A DNA stretch of 13,987 bases, from contig JACKBR010000086.1 of assembly GCA_020634495.1 (NCBI GenBank), forward strand, positions 1-13,987. The letters run 5' to 3'. Below the pieces are notes generated by a model. It made no database searches and was not told where the DNA came from. It was given only the letters and a program-made list of their open reading frames with translations. Below are positions 6,791-13,768 of the stretch, piece by piece (positions within the stretch are counted from its first letter, which is position 1; each line of letters begins with the position of its first letter). The position numbers were made by a program, and so were the translations under genes. Origin of the DNA: Ardenticatenaceae bacterium. GTDB lineage: Bacteria; Chloroflexota; Anaerolineae; Promineifilales; Promineifilaceae.

Positions 6791-9496
6791 CTACGGATTT
6801 GCCGCGCCTTTTGTCGTATTTGTTGTCATGCTGCCCGCCCAGGTGCCCCCGTCCGGTGTACGATACCAGGATCTATTTTTTGCACTGCTGCCAAAGGTGT
6901 AGCTGTCTACTACCGTACTGCCGTCCGGCAGCAGCAGACGCGCATCGTCACCGCCATTATTGAAGACATTGCTGGTATCCAGGGTCCAGTAGCCCCCAGC
7001 CGTAATCGTGGTGCTGGCTGGAACCTGGATGGGCGAGGCACCGCCTCCGGCAATATCATCCAGCCACATGCCGGAAATTTCAATGTCCTGGGGTGTGGGA
7101 TTATACAGTTCCACCCATTCTGGGGTGCTGCCATTGGGATTGGGCATGATTTCATTAATGACAATGTCATCCATACCGTAGGCCGAGGCCGGGTCGCTGG
7201 CAACGTAAGCATTGCCATTAATGGTGTAGTTAACCCCATCCGACGATTGCAGAATAATGTCGCCGTCCACAATCACCGTGCCGGTGTAATCTGTTGCCGT
7301 GGTGCAATAGTTGGTTAGATAGACATCGCCAGTTCCCGTAAGTGCATCTACCACCCGCTGCGATGGATGACCAAAGGTATTGCTGCCGCAAGAAATGGCC
7401 GAAGCGTCGGGGTTGAGCGTGTCAACGTAAGCCTGGCTGGTCGAGTGATTCGAGCCATGATGGTTGGCCCGCAGCACGTCTACCTGGCCAAAGCGTCCGG
7501 CCAGAACCGCCTCCACGTTGTTATAGGTATAGCCAAACTGACTGGTGGCGTATTCGCCATCGGAGTCGCCAGCGGTGGCGTAATCGATCAGGCCATAGCG
7601 AATCTTGAGGCCGATAGAGTAATCGTTCTCGCTGGGCGGCGTTGCGTCGCCGGTGTGGTCGCCTTGAATTGGCGTAATACCATCCACCAGGGTGACGCCG
7701 TCACCATCCACCTGGACAATTTCCACCAGAGCCCCCGTATCAGGCGGGTCGATCTGGGTGGTGGAACCCAGCTGAGCCAGTTCGTGAATGGGATAGATAT
7801 TGCTGTTGGCCGGATTGGTCGCGTAGCAGATCCAATTGCGGCTGGTGCCTGAGCTGGTGCCTGCATTGTGCCACTCAATTTCCAGGTCGGGGTCGCACAG
7901 ACCATCAACGGCCCCGCCGTTTAGCCCGTCTACCCATACACCGGCGTCACGATCAACAATTTTATCAAAGGTGATACCTTCCGTTTCGATCAGCCCCCAG
8001 ATGCCACCATAACCGGCGTAACCAATATGATCCAGGTGATGGTGGGAGAGAATGCCAACATTCACATGACTGCCACCAGTGATGGCCCGAATCTTCTGGG
8101 CAATCAAGGCGGCCCCGGCGCCGCTGTTCCAGTTCGCTTCGCGCACGTCGATGAGGATGCTGTAGCCAGAGGGAAAGATGATGAGCTGGCTGTCGCCCTG
8201 TTCGACATCAAAAATGCGGACTTCAAACGTGCCTGGCGTCCACGGGGTATCTCCGGTGCCCACGTTGGGCGAGCCTTTGGTGGGGGTGTCGCTCTCCACG
8301 CCGCTCCAGGTGCCGCCATCGGGGAACCGGTAATAGGAATAGTCCGCCGTGGCCGAGCCGTAGCTGGTGCTGTCTAAGACGGTTGTTTGGCTGGGATCGA
8401 TGAAGCGCACGTCGTCCCCGCCATTGTTGAGCAGGCTGCTGAACTCCAGCACGTAGAAGCCCCCGGGGCCAATGACCGTGCCGGCAGGAATCGGCTTGGG
8501 CGCACCGCCGCCAGCGGCGATGTCATCAATGTAATGGCCGGAAATGTCTAGCGCGGTGGTAGTGTTGTTGTACAGTTCCACCCACTCAGTGGCGCTGTTC
8601 GCCACGTATTCGTTGATAACCACCTCCCCGACACCTGGGGGTGGGGTATTGCTGCTCCCTTTGGTGGGCGTGTCGGTCTCTTCTCCGCTCCAGGTACCGC
8701 CGTCAGGTGTACGGAACCAGGAATGTTCGCCAGTGGCCGAGCCGTAGCTGGTACTGTCCAGCACCGCTTGGGACGGGTCGAGGAAGCGGACATCATCGCC
8801 TCCGTTGTTGAGCAAGTTGGTAAACTCCATAACATAGAAGCCACCGGCGGGTATAACGGTGCCGGGCGGAATGGCCTGAGGCGCGCCACCGCCACCGGCC
8901 ACATCGTCGATGTAATGGCCGTCCAGGTCCAGATCGCTGCCGGTGGTATTGTACAGTTCCACCCATTCGGTGACGCTGCTGTTGGCAACATATTCGTTGA
9001 TAAGCACATCACCGGGGCCAGGTGGGTTACCGCCACCGGGATTCGCTGCGCCTTTAGTTGGTGAACTGCTCTCGGTGGGGCTCCAGGACCCACCGTCAGG
9101 GGAACGATACCAGGAATAGTCAGCTGTGGATGAGCTGTAGCTTGTGCTGTCCAGTGCGGTTTGGGCCGGATCCAGAAAGCGCACGTTGTCACCGCCGTTG
9201 TTGAGGAAGCTGCTGAATTCCATCACATAGTAGCCACCAGCAGGGATAATGGTGTTGCTGGGGATTACTTTAGGCGCACCGCCACCGCTGGCGATGTCGT
9301 CAATGTAGTGACCGGATAGATCCAGGTCAGTGCCGGTAGTGTTGTACAGCTCTACCCATTCCAGGCTGCTGTTGGCCACATATTCGTTGATGAGGACGTC
9401 GCCAGCGCCAGGTGGATTGGCTGCGGAGACAGCGGGGATGGATAAAAAGAGGATCGCGATGAGGACAGCGGTGGAAGTCAGACGCCGGTTAATCAT
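6791..9496 (-). CDS. Secreted lamin-tail / ComEC-like metallo-beta-lactamase protein
   Basis: A 901-residue exported protein. Residues 1-25 form a signal peptide ending in SAVSA-like sequence (PAVSAA). Three lamin-tail domains follow at about 29-155, 159-282 and 286-410, each starting with VINEYVAN/EWVELYN and ending SWYR-PDGG-W and TPTKG. A metallo-beta-lactamase domain spans about 424-770 with SHHHLDHIG (484-492), NDYSIGLKIRYG (624-635), TAGDSDGEY (641-649) and ANHHGSNHST (677-686), the pattern of the ComEC/Rec2 C-terminal hydrolase. A fourth lamin-tail domain (773-901) ends the chain. Family members of this hydrolase type are linked to DNA or phosphoester hydrolysis; lamin-tail domains in bacteria accompany secreted nucleases and phosphatases. 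AAGGAG lies 9 nt before the ATG at 9496. No membrane anchor or sorting signal is seen, so release or surface binding through the lamin-tail domains is inferred. No ACGGCCGT site occurs in its 2.7 kb, unlike the neighbours. Confidence 0.9.
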   Translation of the reverse strand: MINRRLTSTAVLIAILFLSIPAVSAANPPGAGDVLINEYVANSSLEWVELYNTTGTDLDLSGHYIDDIASGGGAPKVIPSNTIIPAGGYYVMEFSSFLNNGGDNVRFLDPAQTALDSTSYSSSTADYSWYRSPDGGSWSPTESSSPTKGAANPGGGNPPGPGDVLINEYVANSSVTEWVELYNTTGSDLDLDGHYIDDVAGGGGAPQAIPPGTVIPAGGFYVMEFTNLLNNGGDDVRFLDPSQAVLDSTSYGSATGEHSWFRTPDGGTWSGEETDTPTKGSSNTPPPGVGEVVINEYVANSATEWVELYNNTTTALDISGHYIDDIAAGGGAPKPIPAGTVIGPGGFYVLEFSSLLNNGGDDVRFIDPSQTTVLDSTSYGSATADYSYYRFPDGGTWSGVESDTPTKGSPNVGTGDTPWTPGTFEVRIFDVEQGDSQLIIFPSGYSILIDVREANWNSGAGAALIAQKIRAITGGSHVNVGILSHHHLDHIGYAGYGGIWGLIETEGITFDKIVDRDAGVWVDGLNGGAVDGLCDPDLEIEWHNAGTSSGTSRNWICYATNPANSNIYPIHELAQLGSTTQIDPPDTGALVEIVQVDGDGVTLVDGITPIQGDHTGDATPPSENDYSIGLKIRYGLIDYATAGDSDGEYATSQFGYTYNNVEAVLAGRFGQVDVLRANHHGSNHSTSQAYVDTLNPDASAISCGSNTFGHPSQRVVDALTGTGDVYLTNYCTTATDYTGTVIVDGDIILQSSDGVNYTINGNAYVASDPASAYGMDDIVINEIMPNPNGSTPEWVELYNPTPQDIEISGMWLDDIAGGGASPIQVPASTTITAGGYWTLDTSNVFNNGGDDARLLLPDGSTVVDSYTFGSSAKNRSWYRTPDGGTWAGSMTTNTTKGAANP
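8267..9412 (-). repeat. Three tandem lamin-tail domain coding repeats (about 375-380 bp each)
   Basis: The coding units lie at about 9032-9412, 8651-9022 and 8267-8641, with a more diverged fourth at 6794-7180. Similarity is visible in DNA as well as protein: near-identical blocks encoding LNNGGDDVRF and ALDSTSY recur in each. This points to fairly recent internal duplication and makes the region prone to copy-number change and misassembly. Confidence 0.8.
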
Positions 9497-9505
9497 AAAA
9501 AACTT

Positions 9506-9511
9506 CTCCTT
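9506..9511 (-). promoter_or_regulatory. Ribosome-binding site AAGGAG of lamin-tail gene
   Basis: AAGGAG on the minus strand with a 9-nt spacer to the ATG at 9496. It is one of the two strongest Shine-Dalgarno matches in the window and fixes the start that gives a complete signal peptide. Confidence 0.75.
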
Positions 9512-9911
9512 ATTGTCGAACTGCTAAAGAAAAGGTCACGCGCACAGGCGTGATTTTACAAAACTAAGCAAGTGTGGCGTTGTAAGTTACTTCGCGTGTG
9601 GACTTTAGACGCACGCTGCCCGAATGAATGCCGCAGGACGGCCGTCGTGGGGCGTTCATCTGAAGGATTAAAAAACTCTGTTTGATGATAGTAGCGAGCA
9701 TCGCCAACAGTGTAGCATATTTTTGCAAAAGGGATAACGTAACAAATAAGGCTGTGGCGTATTGTGCTTGTATGAACAAATGAGCAAACTTTCATTGGAC
9801 AGCCACTTATGACTTTGTTATCATATTTGCGTGGCCATACCTCCCCCAAACTGGCACGAGAGAAACGCGACTGGAACATACTATCCACTGTTGGCCACAG
9901 GTGGGTGGTGA
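9512..9911. other. Intergenic stretch with no gene seen
   Basis: A 142-residue minus-strand frame crosses this region and runs into the polymerase 3' end, but it has no recognisable motif. An ACGGCCGT site lies at 9638-9645. A short imperfect palindrome (GCGTGTGG...GACGCACGC, about 9594-9616) resembles dispersed intergenic repeats. The promoter of the lamin-tail gene should lie near 9520-9600, but I cannot place -35 and -10 boxes with confidence. Confidence 0.4.
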
Positions 9912-9948
9912 AACGAGGTAAGATTGGCGCCCGCCACCTTGCCTCGTT
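9912..9948 (-). terminator. Hairpin just downstream of the polymerase gene
   Basis: AACGAGGTAAGAT (9912-9924) and ACCTTGCCTCGTT (9936-9948) form an inverted repeat pairing at 11 of 13 positions. On the minus strand it begins 2 nt after the polymerase stop codon. No strong T-run follows, so it is a candidate terminator or mRNA 3'-end stabiliser for the three-gene operon. Confidence 0.45.
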
Positions 9949-9950
9949 CG

Positions 9951-12254
9951 TTATTTGGTAGACGAACACCATGAGGTAACACAAGCAAACACATTCTCCT
10001 GATATATAGATAAGGGAAGTTGGTTGGCTTCCGCAAGTACCGCCAGCCGCAGGTCTGCTTCAGACAGGTTTAATGGCTGTGCAACGGCACTAGCCGCCCG
10101 CAGCAGCAACGTAACATAGCGGTCTGTATCCAGCACGGCCGTATCCACCCCCACCGCTAAATCCCAGGCATGAACCCTCGCCTCGCCCCGCACGTACCAA
10201 AAGCGAATCCGCTGCCCCGGACGGCGCGGCTTGCCAATGGCCGCTAGCTGCATCGCTGCCCGGCAGGCCGGGGAGGGTGTACGGTACGCTTCAATCTCCC
10301 GGCTGAGCCGTTGGGAAACCAGCAGATGTTCCAGAGGAATACGGCCGTTCCGCAAATCATCCACCTGCTGGCGAAGGAAGGCAATCAGGTCAGGCAGCGC
10401 CGTGGTGAGCGGCTGCCCGTTGGGGAGTTTGGCCAGCCGCTTAATCATGGCCAGCTGCACCTGAGCAATCCAGGGCGGCGTGTCATGCCGCCGGGTTTCA
10501 ATGCCCCGCGTCTTAATCTCCCCGCTTTGGAACACGCCAAAATAGCGGTTGGCCACCGGCACCCGCTCATCTAGTCGAGAGGGCAGAAACGCCACCCATT
10601 TGTAAATGCCCTCCAACGCAATGGGCAGGCCCGTGCGCCGGGTAATTTCCGCCAGCAACGGCCGTACCTGTCCGTTTTGGTTCACCCCCGGCTTTTTCAC
10701 CCACAGACCATCGACATACATGTGCAGCACGTCATAGCCCAAATCTTCGGCCGCTTCCTTGGCCCGCAGCAAACACTCCCGGCCGAAAGCCGTCACCGCC
10801 TCATGAGACTCAATCCGGCCAAAGCGAGCGTTTTTGTAACCCAGGTAGCCAAAGCAAACCACCAGCAGCCACTTCAGGGCAGCGGCCCGCGCCTTCAGCG
10901 CCGGATAGCGGCAGTCCAGGGCGCTCATCCCGGCCAACTGCTCCTTGATGGCCATCCGCTTCACCAGCAACGGCCGTAACGTGCGCGGCACCAATCCCAC
11001 CCTGGACAAATCTACCGGCACGTCCAGTTCAGGAATCTGTTCACTGCTCTCATTCGCTACCCCCACCGTTTCTGGAGAGACGTTGAAACGCACCATGATG
11101 CTGGGATACATCGAGACAAAATCAATCTCCACCACCTCCTCGTGCAGGCCGATGGTGGGCTGGTAGACCAACCCGCCCCGGTCTGACCGGATGAGCTGGG
11201 CGGCGGTCTTGAACCCTTCCGCCTGCTGCTTCTGGTACGGCACCAAAATGCCCCGCCGCAGCGCCGCCTGCATTTGCAAGGCCGTCACGCCAGAGCCAGG
11301 CGATTTACGAGCCATCTCCTGCACCGGCAGCCCCGTCACCCGCGCCTGCTCAAACGCCCCGTGCAAACCATATTCGCCATACATCATGGCGTTGTGCTGG
11401 TCGATGTGATAACGGCCGTGCAAATGCACCTGCTGCCCCCGGTAGACCACCTGACCATAGGTAAAGTAGCTGTTTGCCTGCCGGTGGATAACCGGCTTGT
11501 TCTCATCCCGATTCAGGTTGAACCAGTCTGCCCCCAGCGCAACGGCCGTTTCCAACAGCAGCGGCAAGAGCCAGGTGTCGCCAAAGCGGGTGAGGATGAC
11601 ATCCGGGTCTACCCGTTTGACGGTGGCCTGAAGGCTGGTTAACAACAAGTTTAAGGGATGCACGGGAAGCTGGCGGCGAGAACGGCCGTCATCTATCCAA
11701 AGAAACGTTGGTTCCCGGTGGCTGGGGTCTTCATTGGGTTCGATGGTCAAACTCTTTAATGGCGGCTGGCTGGGGGCTACGTCCCAGCGGGATTCCAGGG
11801 GCGTGATCTGCTGGATACGGCCGTTCTCGTCCACCACAACCTCGCAGTGGCACAAAGGGAAAATGTTGAAAACGGCCGCATAGCGCAGCCCCAGCGGAAT
11901 GTCGGCGTCGTAATAAGTCAGGTCGGGGAAGCGACGTGCCACCTGGCGAAACAGGCGGGGCTGAAGCGCAGGATTGGCCACCTCAACCGCCAGCACATCC
12001 AGCGGCCCGGCAAACAAATCTTCGCGTCTGACGCGGCTGAGGCTGAGCTGGCCCGGTGGGACACCAGCCAGCGCCTCCCGCTGCAAAAAACGCCACAGCT
12101 CACGCAGCCGGGGAAACGGCCCGTGGGCGTAAAAGGTGATGGGAAAGCGCTGGGTCAGCCGCAGGCGACGGCCGTTTTCTGCCAGCAGCCACAGCACCAG
12201 GCCATCGGCCTCAGCGGCGTAGACATCCAGCAGCCAGCCGCGCTGTTCATTCAT
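9951..12254 (-). CDS. polB: Family B DNA polymerase with degenerate active-site motifs (PolB2-like)
   Basis: A 767-residue family B DNA polymerase-like protein. Motif A is DFVSMYPS (378-385), with the catalytic Asp and the steric-gate Tyr kept. Motif B is K461...FGYLG (461-472): Lys is present but the usual NS-Y-G reads VV-F-G. Motif C is HMYVDGLW (511-518) where YxDTD is expected, so one Asp remains and the second is Leu. The exonuclease region (about 165-330) is also altered: LTIEPNE in place of the Exo I DIE, and FGDTWLLP in Exo II without the second Asp. YKW (551-553) and GIETRRHDTPPW (584-595) fit later palm and thumb motifs. Such erosion is known in the PolB2 branch of archaeal and bacterial family B enzymes, often suspected of a repair or lesion-bypass role. 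The ATG at 12254 overlaps the 81-residue gene by 8 nt. Nine ACGGCCGT sites lie in the gene. Family B is certain; the PolB2 assignment is from memory. Confidence 0.9.
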   Translation of the reverse strand: MNEQRGWLLDVYAAEADGLVLWLLAENGRRLRLTQRFPITFYAHGPFPRLRELWRFLQREALAGVPPGQLSLSRVRREDLFAGPLDVLAVEVANPALQPRLFRQVARRFPDLTYYDADIPLGLRYAAVFNIFPLCHCEVVVDENGRIQQITPLESRWDVAPSQPPLKSLTIEPNEDPSHREPTFLWIDDGRSRRQLPVHPLNLLLTSLQATVKRVDPDVILTRFGDTWLLPLLLETAVALGADWFNLNRDENKPVIHRQANSYFTYGQVVYRGQQVHLHGRYHIDQHNAMMYGEYGLHGAFEQARVTGLPVQEMARKSPGSGVTALQMQAALRRGILVPYQKQQAEGFKTAAQLIRSDRGGLVYQPTIGLHEEVVEIDFVSMYPSIMVRFNVSPETVGVANESSEQIPELDVPVDLSRVGLVPRTLRPLLVKRMAIKEQLAGMSALDCRYPALKARAAALKWLLVVCFGYLGYKNARFGRIESHEAVTAFGRECLLRAKEAAEDLGYDVLHMYVDGLWVKKPGVNQNGQVRPLLAEITRRTGLPIALEGIYKWVAFLPSRLDERVPVANRYFGVFQSGEIKTRGIETRRHDTPPWIAQVQLAMIKRLAKLPNGQPLTTALPDLIAFLRQQVDDLRNGRIPLEHLLVSQRLSREIEAYRTPSPACRAAMQLAAIGKPRRPGQRIRFWYVRGEARVHAWDLAVGVDTAVLDTDRYVTLLLRAASAVAQPLNLSEADLRLAVLAEANQLPLSIYQENVFACVTSWCSSTK

Positions 12255-12492
12255 TTAACAGATGGAGCAGCTGATCTATTTGCTTCTGCTGTTCCAAGAG
12301 CATGGCCAGCAGCACCGCCTCAAAAGGCAGGGCGTGGTTGGCCTGGCTAATGGCGGCCGTATGCAGGCGGGCAGCGGCGAAGAGAGCGTCAAAGTGGCGC
12401 TGGTCTGCCCGGCGCAGGGTGCGGCGAAAGTTGGCAAACGCCGTTTGCTCTTGCTGAATGAGTTGGGTGGTGGTTTGTAAGGTTCTACCCAT
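12247..12492 (-). CDS. Small alpha-helical protein of unknown function in polymerase operon
   Basis: An 81-residue, probably all-helical protein with no motif I can name. The first half (MGRTLQTTTQLIQQEQTAF, then RRTLRRADQRHFDALF) is basic and polar. The second half (LPFEAVLLAMLLEQQKQIDQ) forms an amphipathic leucine-rich helix that could mediate binding to a partner. The start is well supported: AGGAG at 12500-12504 lies 7 nt before the ATG at 12492. It overlaps the RecA-like gene by 8 nt (ATGGGTAG) and the polymerase gene by 8 nt (ATGAATGA), so the three are almost certainly translated together. By position it may bridge the RecA-like protein and the polymerase, but that is inference. Confidence 0.8.
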   Translation of the reverse strand: MGRTLQTTTQLIQQEQTAFANFRRTLRRADQRHFDALFAAARLHTAAISQANHALPFEAVLLAMLLEQQKQIDQLLHLLNE

Positions 12493-13039
12493 TCAACCGC
12501 TCCTGAAAGAGTGCGGGCTGGTGTACGGCCGTTTCCCCCGCTTCCCGTATGAGAAGATGATCGGCAATCTTTTCTAATGGATGGCGCAATCCAGCCCGGT
12601 CTGGCTGCTGGGCTGGCGGTGGCCGCAGCGACACGATGACGGGAGCCAGGCGGCGCAGACGGTGCAAATGGCAGACAACCTGCCGCAGGAGGCGGTGGGC
12701 TTCCTGGAGATCGACGCTTTCATCATAAAAGGTAGCCAGCAGGTCTAAAATGAGGGTGGGCTGGGCCGAAACGGCCGTTTGTTCCAATAAAGTAACCACC
12801 TGATAACAGGTGAAAGCACGGGCAAGCTGGATGCGATTGAGCGTTTCGGTGAGCTGCACCGTCTGGCGGCGCACGTACCGCGCCACGTACAGCGCATTGT
12901 AGCTGTTGCCGCCGTCCAGGACGCGCACCGGCCCCTGCAAGGCCAGACGCGCCGACAGCTCCAGCATCGTCATGCGTTCGGCCCGCGGGCCAACAACAAG
13001 ACCAATTTGGCCGGGAATGAGTTCAGGTAGCAAGGACAT
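12485..13039 (-). CDS. RecA/RadA-like protein with inactivated Walker A
   Basis: A 184-residue, single-domain RecA-fold protein. It starts LPELIPGQIGLVVG, as RecA/RadA cores do. The P-loop at 17-24 reads GPRAERMT, with Arg and Met where Gly and the catalytic Lys should be, so ATP hydrolysis is unlikely. TLNRIQLARAFTCYQVVTLL (66-85) matches the RadA/Rad51 style, and TLILDLLATFYDE (95-107) holds a Walker B-like Asp. It is much shorter than RecA and lacks the C-terminal domain and any clear L2 loop. I chose the ATG at 13039, preceded by GGTGG, because the core begins there; a GTG at 13114 would add 25 unrelated residues across the box array. First gene of the operon, overlapping the next by 8 nt. 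ImuA, the degenerate RecA-like partner in bacterial mutasomes, is a functional analogue rather than a proven relative. Confidence 0.75.
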   Translation of the reverse strand: MSLLPELIPGQIGLVVGPRAERMTMLELSARLALQGPVRVLDGGNSYNALYVARYVRRQTVQLTETLNRIQLARAFTCYQVVTLLEQTAVSAQPTLILDLLATFYDESVDLQEAHRLLRQVVCHLHRLRRLAPVIVSLRPPPAQQPDRAGLRHPLEKIADHLLIREAGETAVHQPALFQERLNG

Positions 13040-13083
13040 GCTGCCACCATAGCAGCGGCGGGATGGGGCGACAATCGCTTTTA

Positions 13084-13125
13084 GGGTGATTGTGGGGTGA
13101 ACTGTGGGTGTCACCCTATGGGTGA
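13084..13125. promoter_or_regulatory. GGGTGA box array upstream of the RecA-like/polymerase operon
   Basis: GGGTGA occurs at 13084-13089, 13095-13100 and 13120-13125, with a variant GGGTGT at 13106-13111. The first three are 11 bp apart, one helical turn. The last forms a perfect inverted repeat TCACCC-TAT-GGGTGA (13111-13125), and GGGTG-T-CACCC (13106-13116) is another. The array fills the gap between the LuxR-type stop codon and the operon, 45-86 bp before the RecA-like start. It is a likely operator; the binding protein is not known. Confidence 0.5.
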
Positions 13126-13581
13126 TTACCGCATATCTGGATAGGTATGCGGCGAGGAGTCCAGATGTGGGTCTTCTCTTTTCCAGTCAGAAAAATTCCA
13201 AGAAGCGAGGAGCAACTGCAATTCTCCCTTACTCCCAGCAGCAAAGGTTTGTAGAACTTGCCGGAGATGGCTCTTGATGGTGTTGACCGAAACTGACATC
13301 TTCTGCGCGATTTCCATGTTGCTGTAGCCCAGGCAGGCATAAGCGGCCGTATCCTGCTGGCGGGGTGTCAACGTTTCCCAACGCAGCAGATTGTCGGTGG
13401 TGGCGTGGTGTTCGCCAATGGCAAAGGAAAGCAGGCGGTTGACCGTCTCGGCGATGGTCAAGCCTTCTTCATGGGCAATGTCTTCTATTAGGGGGATGAG
13501 GTTGGGGTCGACTTCGGCAAAGCTTTCTGGCCGAATATAGCCATTTTGCTTGAGGAAATTATCGAAGAGCTGTGGGGACAT
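13126..13581 (-). CDS. LuxR/GerE-type HTH transcriptional regulator
   Basis: A 151-residue regulator. Residues 69-128 form a LuxR-type helix-turn-helix: ETLTPRQQDTAAYACLGYSN, then MEIAQKMSVSVNTIKSHLRQVLQ as the recognition part. The N-terminal 65 residues (LFDNFLKQNGYIRPESF, then IPLIEDIAHEEGLTIAETVNRLL) are helical and are not a standard receiver or PAS domain; the segment around 38-55 may itself be a short ribbon-helix-helix- or HTH-like unit. GGTGAG lies upstream of the ATG at 13581. It is in the same direction as the RecA-like/polymerase operon and ends where the GGGTGA array begins, so it may control that operon or itself. The protein family is sure; the target is inferred from position. 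A CGGCCG site sits near 13345. Confidence 0.88.
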   Translation of the reverse strand: MSPQLFDNFLKQNGYIRPESFAEVDPNLIPLIEDIAHEEGLTIAETVNRLLSFAIGEHHATTDNLLRWETLTPRQQDTAAYACLGYSNMEIAQKMSVSVNTIKSHLRQVLQTFAAGSKGELQLLLASWNFSDWKREDPHLDSSPHTYPDMR

Positions 13582-13600
13582 ACATTTCTCACCAAGATGG

Positions 13601-13624
13601 GGTAGCAGTGCGCCTGCTGCTACC
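13601..13624 (-). promoter_or_regulatory. Hairpin in the leader of the LuxR-type gene
   Basis: GGTAGCAG (13601-13608) and CTGCTACC (13617-13624) are perfect reverse complements with an 8-nt loop. The structure lies 20-43 nt before the LuxR-type start, next to its ribosome-binding site. It could be an operator for a dimeric regulator or an RNA element that affects translation. Confidence 0.4.
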
Positions 13625-13768
13625 GGTTGCTCTAAAATTAGAATGTATGTTCCGCACCCACCGGGTCGGGACTATATCACAAGGTAAAGAATTCTCGCCG
13701 TGAAGGGAACGTGAAGTTTGGTATTGAGATATTAGAAGGGGATTGATTTTATTTTGGAAAAGCTCAGT

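Larger units (their letters stand above)
1086..12778. repeat. Highly iterated palindrome ACGGCCGT (19 copies)
   Basis: Copies start at 1086, 1126, 2256, 5138, 5877, 6604, 6763, 9638, 10135, 10341, 10658, 10970, 11412, 11542, 11682, 11817, 12168, 12525 and 12771, counted by eye. Many extend to AACGGCCGTT. At this base composition well under one copy would be expected by chance. They occur in genes and between genes, and leave repeated TAV or NGR tripeptides in the proteins. Confidence 0.9.

Noticed and set aside
6719..9064. Several plus-strand ORFs of 100-200 residues opposite the lamin-tail gene
   Set aside because: They are antisense shadows of a repetitive GC-rich coding region whose minus frame has clear domains.
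8267..9412. Regular repeats considered as a CRISPR or satellite array
   Set aside because: The period of about 380 bp and in-frame coding of lamin-tail domains show protein-domain duplication.
9556..9984. 142-residue minus-strand ORF downstream of the polymerase
   Set aside because: It overlaps the polymerase 3' end in another frame, spans the hairpin, and shows no domain.
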